Positions 12,341 through 19,248 of a stretch of 64,000 nucleotides of DNA are shown here, piece after piece. The notes under the pieces were generated by a model. It had not been told where the DNA came from, ran no database searches, and worked only from the letters and a program-made list of their open reading frames with translations. Source of the DNA: Selaginella moellendorffii (lineage: Eukaryota; Streptophyta; Lycopodiopsida; Selaginellales; Selaginellaceae); contig NW_003314281.1 of NCBI RefSeq assembly GCF_000143415.4, positions 1,164,358-1,228,357 of the forward strand. The letters are read 5' to 3'. Both the position numbers and the translations under genes were made by a program. The stretch's first letter is position 1. Each line of letters begins with the position of its first letter.

Positions 12341-12790
12341 ATAACCACGAAATGAAATCTAAACCATCTATATGCCACATGTCCCCAAGGACAAAAAAGT
12401 GAAACCTGAAATTCAAGGTCTTGGGCCACTAAATGAAGGAACAGAGCCAAACTCTTAAGCATGGAGCTAAAGAGTGAAGGTACTAAAGCACGAAACAACC
12501 CCGAGCATATAACCTAAAGAACAAAAGGATAAAAGCATAGAATAACTTGGAACAATCCTAAAGCATTTAGCATCCCAATGCTAAAACCAGTGTAAAATAG
12601 AGCCAAATAAAATTTGGCATTATTTCAGCATATTAGTGCCCTAACACGAGGATATGAGTAACATAATGTGAAACTTGGGTTTAAACCCAAGCCAAATGCA
12701 AAATAAAAATATTTATGCAAGTGAGAGTTCAATTATGCCTCAAGTTGGTCGGCCATACCCAACCTATCCATTATCCCTACTATACATACA
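12341..12790 (-). repeat. Inverted, decayed LTR fragment
   Basis: Read on the minus strand, this is the family 1 LTR from its palindrome back to about the tatagtagggatagtgggta segment. It matches 2126-2600 and the reverse of 5800-6250, with many C-to-T/G-to-A changes. It makes a near-palindromic fold-back with the LTR to its left and ends at about 12790. Confidence 0.7.
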
Positions 12791-12883
12791 TACACTTCCA
12801 TGCTTTAAGGCATTCATCTTTCCAACCATTTCCCTTTATTATCACACTTTCTACCACTTGATAACACATTTCCATTCCATGAC

Positions 12884-14045
12884 ATGTGGCGAGTGCATAT
12901 ATTAATCCAACACATAGACAATCCAATTAACTTAAGCCAGTGAAGGGCGAAGATATCATTTCATTGGTTTCTAGTGGAGCGCTCGTTGCCTTGGTGCTCT
13001 TAGGGATTTTGTGGTGGAAGGTGGTGAGACGATCCAATGCCACCAAGAAGAAGCTCCATCAGGGGGATCTCACTGATAGGTACCAAGAGCTGTACCGAGC
13101 AAGGGATTCCAGAGCAAGGTGGGAGAGGGAGGGTTTGGGACTGTGTTCAAGGGGATGCTGCCCAGCAGAGAGATTGTGGCGGTCAAGAGGATTGGCGGTG
13201 GATCGCGGCAGGGGGACAAGCAACTTAAGGCGGAGGTGATGTGGATTGGCAGCATCCATCACCTCAATCTCGTAAAGCTGGTTGGATTTTGCCTGCAGTC
13301 TCCCCCCAACGTACTTGTCTACGCCAATGGCTTGCTGGATGGATGGATTTTTGCCAAGGACAAGTATCTGCCCTGGGCAACCAGGCTATCCATCGTGCTC
13401 AACGTCACTCGAAGGCTTGCATATCTCCACGATGGATGCCACAAGAAGGTACTCCATCTAGACATCAAGCCCCAGAACATCCTCCTGGACGAGAAGATGA
13501 ATGCCAAAATTGCCGACTTTGGATTCTCCAAGCTCATTGACAAGGACAAAACTCATGTCGTGACAGTCATGTGGGGCACAGTGGGATACATGGCTCCCAA
13601 GTGGCTCCACTCTCGTGTCACGGACAAGACGGACGTCTATAGCTTTGGGATCGTCCTCCTGGAGCTCATGTCCTGCATGAAGGCCGTGGAGTATCCCTCG
13701 GACTCACAGATGCACGTTGGGTTCCTCGCCCAGACTGCTTTCAACAAGCTCGACAGTGGAAACGCCATGCACTTGGTGGATGATCGGCTGGTCAAAGCCG
13801 AGGACGGTGGTGGTTTATTGAGTGGCTTCGAGAACATCATCCGGATCGGGCTATGGTGTGCACAGGAGGATCCTTTGCAGCGACCAACGATGTCTGTGGT
13901 GGTGAAGATGCTCGAGGGTGCCATGGATGTGTTGGCGTTCCCTCAGCTGGAGAGACCCGCTGCACAGGATTCATCACTCCTGGTGAGCAGCAGCGAGAGC
14001 TCGGGATTGCAAATCTCCATCTCGGTCTCTGACTTGGCTCGCTAA
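12884..14045 (+). pseudogene. Truncated, frameshifted receptor-like kinase (kiwellin-kinase family)
   Basis: Encodes only the membrane helix and kinase of a relative of the intact gene at 19249. The helix region (GALVALVLLGILWWKVV) starts in one frame near 12940-13100. The kinase continues in another frame from about 13105 with GEGGFGTVFKG, VAVKRI, the catalytic loop [20 protein letters not shown] and the activation segment. The expected frame is lost between RYQELYRA and KGFQSKVGEG, consistent with a small deletion near 13103. APE reads APK. No ectodomain precedes it: homology to the sibling at 17590-18989 begins near 12884, just after the LTR fragment. The C-terminus is complete (stop at 14043-14045). 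Probably non-functional, although the kinase part alone stays open for 308 codons. Confidence 0.8.
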
Positions 14046-14265
14046 GTAGATATCTGAAGAATTATGATTGCTTAATAAGTTAATTGAACGGCAATTTACA
14101 TATATATTTAGAATCCTCAATGAGAAACCAGGAGGTCTCGAGGCGGAAGATCTGGAGGAGTTCAGCAAATGGCTCAAGAATCATCAAGAGAAACGGCAAG
14201 ACCTTATAAACAAGTAATGAATGAATGAGGTATATAAACACACACGGCACGGCGATGGCAACCCT

Positions 14266-14400
14266 AAAAGTGGAAATGACGGCAATGACAGCAATGCTGG
14301 AAGAATTGTACATGCAGCAGCACTGCATTCAATTCATGGCTAGAAATCACCAATCTGCCACTTCTCTTTCTTTTTCATGAAAGACCAATGTTGATTTCAG
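14266..14400 (+). pseudogene. 5' remnant of secreted 3D-like gene
   Basis: The segment around ATG 14336 reads MARNHQSATSLSFS then stops. It resembles the start of the signal peptide of the genes at 17385 and 15139 (MARNHASLVLFFACLALG), together with the same upstream sequence (ctggaagaattgtac...ctgcattcaattcatgg). It lies in the opposite orientation to those genes. A near-identical remnant sits at 16310-16430. Confidence 0.55.
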
Positions 14401-14505
14401 AGTCAGAACAATAAATTTAAAACGTAGAATTCTTGCTGTGAAATTAGGTGAAGTGGTAGTAAAAATGAATTAAAAATATTGTGGGTCCACAACAAAGTTC
14501 ACTGA

Positions 14506-15139
14506 CTAATAAATAAAAATAGATGAGCTATTTATTAGTCTTAAAATCTTTTCATATGCAAGCATTTCCAATCTAGCTGCCATAGTCTTGGATCTGGCAT
14601 CCCATAACTCAGCATCCTGTAGCTCATGATCAATAAGAAGGTAGTTAGATCCCACGTAGAAGTCCATGTTGCATTCATTGTTCTTCTCCTTGTCTTTCGT
14701 GCAGGCATCATCCACCCGAACACATCCATTCTGCCGTTGGAAAGCGCTAAGTCTTGGAGCAGATCTATCTTGAGATGTGATCCAAAGGGATACTTCCCTT
14801 CATCTGGAACAGCTATAGACACGTAAAGCTGCAAGTCGTTCCCTCGACTGCCCTTGGGACCATCAGTCACAGAGTAGTAGGTGCAATCGTTGTCTTCACA
14901 ATTCACGTAGCGCCCATCCTTCAACCTTCTAGGACCCTTCGTGGATTTCTGAACTGAAACCGCCACAGACGGAAGCTATCGCGTTGTCATTGCAATCCTT
15001 GATTTCTGTGTTTGAGGCCTCGTTGCCGCACTCCTCTACAGTCCAGTAGTACGTCTCTGGCTGCCTCCACTGAGAATCCCAGAGCCATGCAAGCGAAAAA
15101 GAGCACAAGAGAAGCGGAAGATCGATGATTTTTAGCCAT
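14506..15139 (-). pseudogene. Secreted 3D-domain-like barrel protein, frameshifted copy A
   Basis: From ATG 15139 the signal peptide MAKNHRSSASLVLFFACMALGFSVEAAR is followed by frame changes near 15065, 14940 and 14720. When the segments are read piecewise they match the intact-frame sibling at 16522-17385: YYWTVEECGNEASNTEIKDC, then VCGGFSSEIH, GRLKDGRYVNC, VSIAVPDEGKYPFGSHLKI, and the end part MDDACTKDKEKNNECNMDFYVGS. The YPFG..L, DD and MDFYVG motifs resemble the 3D (three-aspartate) domain of bacterial murein-active double-psi barrel proteins. At least three frameshifts make it a pseudogene. Confidence 0.7.
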
Positions 15140-15189
15140 GAATGAATGCAGCGCTGCTGGCTGTATAATTCTTGCATGACCTCGGAGCA

Positions 15190-15393
15190 CTAGCTTTTAT
15201 AGGAGCCATGCATCGCCGTGCGGTGTGGTGTGTGTATACCGCATCTGTTGTGGGACCACCAGCCAGGTGCAATCGTCGTCTTCACCCTCGACGTGGCCTC
15301 GTTGGTGCTCCTCGGGAGTCCAGTAGTACGTGAAACTTTCGCTGGCTGTCTCCACTGAGAATCCACGAAGAAAGATCTGCTGCAATGATACAT
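15190..15393 (-). pseudogene. Chimeric 5' fragment: kiwellin-kinase start fused to 3D-like gene piece
   Basis: The minus-strand ATG at 15393 opens with MYHCSRSFF, matching the start of the broken receptor at 18989 (MDHCSTFFAP). It then switches to 3D-like gene sequence (FSVETASESFTYYWTPEE in an adjoining frame, then DDDCT). No complete protein results. It shows recombination between the two gene families at this locus. Confidence 0.55.
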
Positions 15394-15409
15394 GGCTGGA
15401 ATTGCAAAC

Positions 15410-15689
15410 CTCTCGCGGGTAAACTGCTCTAGCAAAAGTCTGAAGTCTTTTGCGGTCTCATGTGGAGCTAGACTTGTCAGGCTTTTGACTTTCTAAAGCA
15501 TTGCGAGGGTCCCGTGGGAGGAATTGCTCTTTTAGTCTGCCAGCCCAAAAAAACCTTGACACTGAAAGATACCTCCGAACTTTAAGTCTTTGGGCCGAAA
15601 CGAACTAATGAGACTTACATGATGTCATAGTCTAGTCTCTGACTTTCTATGGTTTCCAGGTGCCCAAGAACAATGGTATTTACTAAACT
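15410..15689. promoter_or_regulatory. Duplicated bidirectional promoter segment
   Basis: Closely similar to 19010-19248, including the stretches gacactgaaagatacct and ctatggtttccaggtgccca and the sequence just before ATG. In the other copy it separates a minus-strand receptor gene start from the plus-strand intact receptor. Here it separates the chimeric fragment (15393) from the chimeric pseudogene (15690). Confidence 0.65.
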
Positions 15690-16139
15690 ATGGAGGTGTC
15701 GATTCTCTGTGCTTCATGGTCGTGCTATGTAGCATCCACTCGCAAGCCCAACAACAGGTATGCTCTTCGTTAAGCGACTGCCTGAATGGATCTCTTTGTT
15801 TCCTGGAGCGTTCACTCCAGACTGCTTTCAACAAGCTCGACAGTGGAAACGCCATGGGTCAAAGCCGAGGACGGTGGTGGTTTATCCTTGAGTGGCTTCG
15901 AGAACATCATCCGGATCGGGCTATGGTGTGGACAGGAGGATCCTTTGCAGCGACCAACGATGTCTGTGGTGGTGAAGATGCTCGAGAGTGCCATGGATGT
16001 GTTGGCGTTCCCTCAGCTGGAGAGACCTGCTGCACAGGATTCATCACTCTTGGTGAGTAGCAGTGGCTCGGGATTGCAGATCTCCATCTCGGTCTCGGAC
16101 TTGGCTCATTTGAAGAATTATGATTGCTTAATAAGTTAA
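15690..16139 (+). pseudogene. Chimeric deletion pseudogene: receptor start joined to kinase end
   Basis: The first part (15690-15812) matches the start of the intact gene: ATG GAG GTG, signal peptide, then QAQQQVCSSLSDCLNGSLCF. About 1.5 kb is then skipped, and from about 15817 the sequence follows the kinase C-terminus of the pseudogene at 13727-14045 (QTAFNKLDSGNAM, then GFENIIRIGLWC, RPTMSVVVKMLE and the serine-rich tail). A 2-nt loss near codon 6 shifts the signal peptide frame, and the two halves lie in different frames. The membrane helix and nearly the whole kinase are absent. It looks like the product of unequal recombination or deletion between family members. Confidence 0.8.
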
Positions 16140-16309
16140 TTGAACGGCAATTTACATGTCTCGAAGCAGAAGATCTGGAGGAGTTCAGCAAATAGCTCAA
16201 GAGATCATCGAAACTGGCTGCAAGACCTTATAAACAACCAATGAATGAATGAAACCACTTTAAGTGTTGGCAGGTGCGACGGAGATGCCAACCCTAAAAC
16301 TGGAAATGA

Positions 16310-16430
16310 CGAATGCTGGAAGAATTGTACAGCCAGCAGCACTGCATTCAATTCATGGCTAGAAATCACCAGTCTGCCGCTTCTCTTTCTTTTTCGCTAA
16401 AAACCAATGCTGATTTCAGAATCAGAACAT
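16310..16430 (+). pseudogene. 5' remnant of secreted 3D-like gene (second copy)
   Basis: Near-identical to 14270-14400: the shared upstream sequence and ATGGCTAGAAATCACC, followed by a degenerate signal peptide on the plus strand. It faces the end of the minus-strand gene at 16522, making an inverted repeat with that gene's start at 17385. Confidence 0.5.
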
Positions 16431-16521
16431 TTAAATTGTTGCTGCTAAGAGATAAAAATAGATGAGCAGTTTATTAGTCTTAATAGGAAACCAAATCTTA
16501 TAATATGCAAGCATTTCCAAT

Positions 16522-17385
16522 CTAGTCTTGGATCTGGCAGTTCGGATCAATATTGGCATCCCATAATTCAGCATCCTGTAGCTCATGATCAATATTAAGG
16601 TAGTTACTCTCAGATCCCACGTAGAAGTCCATGTTGCATTCATTGTTCTTCTCCTTGTCTTTCATGCAGGCATCGTCCACCCGAACACATCCATTGTGTT
16701 GCCTGCCGTTGGGAAGCGCTATGTCTTGGAGCAGATCTATCTTGAGATGTGATCCAAAGGGATACTTCCCTTCATCTGGAACAGCGATAGACACGTAAAG
16801 CTGCGAGTCGTTCTCTCGACTGCCCTTGGGACCATCAGTCACGAAGTAGGTGCAATCGTTGTCTTTGCAATTCACGTAGCGCCCATCCTTCAACCTTCCA
16901 GCACCCTCGACGTGGATTTCTGAACTGAAACCGCCACAGACGGAAGCTATTGCACTGCCACTGCAATCCTTGATTTCTGTGTTTGAGGCCTCGTTGCACT
17001 CTCCTCTACAGTCCAGTAGTACGTGAAACTCTCTCTGGCTGCCTCCACTGAGAATCCCAGAGCCATGCAAGCGAAAAAGAGCACAAGAGAAGCCGAAGAT
17101 CGATGGTTTTTCTGTACAATTCTTGCATGACCTCGGAGCACTAGCTTTTGTAGGAGCCATGCATCGCCGTGCCATGTGGTGTGTGTATACCGCGTCTGAT
17201 GTGGGACCATCGGCCACGGAGTAGCAGGTGCAATCGTCGTCTTGCTTTCCAGCACCCTCGACGTGGCCTCGTTGGCGCTCCTCTGGAGTCCAGGAGTACG
17301 TGAAACTCTCTCTGGCTGTCTCCACTGAGAATCCTAGAGCCAAGCAAGCGAAAAAGAGCACGAGAGAAGCGTGATTTCTAGCCAT
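16522..17385 (-). CDS. Secreted 3D-domain-like double-psi barrel protein (mosaic copy B)
   Basis: A 287-codon open frame from ATG 17385 with a clear signal peptide (MARNHASLVLFFACLALG). Residues about 25-60 resemble the start of the mature protein. The middle (about 60-125) is a second, partly out-of-frame copy of the gene's own 5' region, including another signal-peptide sequence (FFACMALGFSVEAAR) in a shifted frame. From about residue 130 the intact domain follows: CNEASNTEIKDC, VCGGFSSEIHVEGAGRLKDG, SIAVPDEGKYPFGSHLKI, HNGCVRVDDAC and CNMDFYVGS. The last blocks match the order of the 3D domain (D..xP.G..L, D, D.F.G) of bacterial murein-active barrel proteins, with added cysteines suited to the apoplast. 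Function is unknown; cell-wall glycan binding is inference. It could be a pseudogene that stays open by chance. Confidence 0.55.
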   Translation of the reverse strand: MARNHASLVLFFACLALGFSVETARESFTYSWTPEERQRGHVEGAGKQDDDCTCYSVADGPTSDAVYTHHMARRCMAPTKASAPRSCKNCTEKPSIFGFSCALFRLHGSGILSGGSQREFHVLLDCRGECNEASNTEIKDCSGSAIASVCGGFSSEIHVEGAGRLKDGRYVNCKDNDCTYFVTDGPKGSRENDSQLYVSIAVPDEGKYPFGSHLKIDLLQDIALPNGRQHNGCVRVDDACMKDKEKNNECNMDFYVGSESNYLNIDHELQDAELWDANIDPNCQIQD

Positions 17386-17589
17386 GAATTGAATGCACTG
17401 CTGCTGGCTGTACAATTCTTCCAGCTTTTCCAGCTTCCAGCCATGCGTTGCTGTGCCTGTTGTCATAACATGAAGATTCAGCAACTGAACTCGTACCAAC
17501 ATCAGCATTGGTCTTTCTTGCTAATAAAAAGAAGTTTTTGACGAAGCAAATGTTTAAGTCATATTCATTCATTAGTTGTTTATAAGCCA

Positions 17590-18989
17590 GAAGCCGAGCT
17601 TGTTGAAAGCAGTCTGGGCGAGGAACCCAACGTCCATCTGTGAGTCCGAGGGATACTCCACGGCCTTCATGCAGCACACGAGCTCCAGGAGGACGATCCC
17701 AAAGCTATAGACGTCCGTCTTGTCCATGACAAGAGAGTGGAGCAACTCGGGAGCCATGTATCCCACTGTGCCCCGTGAGTTTTGTCCTTGTCAATGAGCT
17801 TGGAGAATCCAAAGTCGGCAATTTTGGCATTCATCTTCTCGTCCAGGAGGATGTTCTGGGGCTTGATGTCTAGATGGAGTACCTTCTCGCGGCATCCATC
17901 GTGGAGATACGCAAGCCCTCGAGCGACGTCGGGAAAGCCTGGTTGGCCAGGGCAGGCACTTCTCCTTGGCAAAAATCCATCCATCCAGCAAGCCATTGGC
18001 GTAGACGACTACGTTGGGGGGAGACTGCAGGCAAAATCGAACCAGCTTGACGAGATTGAGGTGATGGATGCTGCCAATCACCTCCGCCTTAAGTTGCTTG
18101 TCCCCCTGCCGCGATCCACCGCCAATCCTCTTGACCGCCACAATCTGTCCGCTGGGCAACGTCCCCTTGAACACAGTCCCAATCCCTCCCTCTCCCACCT
18201 TGCTCTGGAATCCCTTGCTCAGTGAGATCCCCCCGATGGAGCTTCTTCTTGGTGGCATTGGATCGTCTCACCACCTTCCACCACAAAATCCCTAAGAGCA
18301 CCAACTAGAAACCAATGCAATCACTGGCTTAAGTTAATCATGCGTTGGATCAATATGCCACATGTCTTAATGGTTGCGCCGCCCTTAACCTCTTCAAATG
18401 ACTTGCAACACATTATCAAAATACGTCTGGCCCAGCCCTTCCCACACACCTCTCGTCCCTCCCAACGATCTGGGCGTGCACGGCTCGTAGTATCCGCCAC
18501 CGTCGCCGTGACGCTCATCCCATTCTCTGCCGTGATCACAATCTCTTTGAAGCACGAGGATCCACTGGCAAACCATCCGGTGGCCATGTTTGCCAGGAGC
18601 TCCGAGTTCTTGTAAGGCGTGGATTGATTGCATGCCGTGGGGAGTTCCTCCAGCTTGATGTAGTAGAAAGCCGCGAAGTTGAGAGACTGCTCTTCAGGGG
18701 AGCAATTGAAGAACTGATAGATGTTGTTGCCGATGCAGTACTCGGGATTGTGGGCAGTGGCATTCGAGTTGACGAAGGTCTTGCCGGGCTCGCAGCCGGG
18801 AATTGGGCAGGAAAGGGTGCTAGCTCCTGGATCGCCATCGTAGGTCTTGCTAACAGGATTGCAAACGAGGCCGCTAGAACAATCGCGCCTAGAGTCGCAT
18901 CTCGTGCCGCAAGAGGAGGAGAATTGCTGCGCGGTGGCGCTGGCGAGTGAGGTCATCGCTGGCGCGAAGAAAGTGCTGCAATGATCCAT
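17590..18989 (-). pseudogene. Broken kiwellin-ectodomain receptor-like kinase
   Basis: From ATG 18989 the ectodomain is recognisable: a signal peptide, the kiwellin-like Cys module (SSSCGTRCDSRRDCSSGLVC), and a barrel domain with MATGWFASGSSCFKEIVI and NGMSVTATVAD. The frame then shifts and YEPC...GVWEGLG follows in another frame (18394-18500 region). The membrane helix (LLGILWWKVV, near 18290) and kinase follow with further shifts. A 22-nt segment present at 13080-13101 is missing near 18225, and another shift lies near 17945. The kinase is cut off at about 17590 after [13 protein letters not shown]. At least four lesions make it a pseudogene. It lies head to head with the intact gene at 19249. 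Its Cys module is closer to classic kiwellin than that of the intact gene and supports the domain assignment. Confidence 0.85.
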
Positions 18990-19248
18990 GGCTGGAATTG
19001 CAAAAGGTAAACTGGTTTAAACGCTGAAGTCTTTGCGGTCTCAAGATCGAAGCTTTTGACTTGTTAAAGCATTGCGGGTCCCTTGGAGGAATTCCTCTTT
19101 TCGTCTGCCATCCCAGAAAAACCATGACACTGAAAGATACCTGAAGCCAGCTGCCAAACATTAAGTCTGTGACGAGAGAGACGTGATCTCATAGTTTCTG
19201 ATTTTCTATGGTTTCCAGGTGCCCAAGAACAGTGGTATTTACTAAACT
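18990..19248. promoter_or_regulatory. Bidirectional promoter region of receptor-kinase pair
   Basis: A 259-bp space between two head-to-head receptor genes (ATG 18989 minus, ATG 19249 plus). Most of it (from about 19010) is duplicated at 15410-15689. I saw no clear TATA box. Conservation of the copy suggests it moved together with the gene starts. Confidence 0.6.

Noticed and set aside
13059-13262. Overlapping antisense frames in the kinase region
   Set aside because: Shadows of the conserved kinase sequence on the other strand.
14506-15190. Possibility that copy A is an intact multi-exon gene
   Set aside because: The frame changes do not coincide with GT-AG pairs, and the sibling at 16522 reads the same parts without introns.
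16522-17508. Longer start (17508) for the 3D-like protein
   Set aside because: The upstream 41 codons contain no signal peptide and would bury the clear one beginning at ATG 17385.
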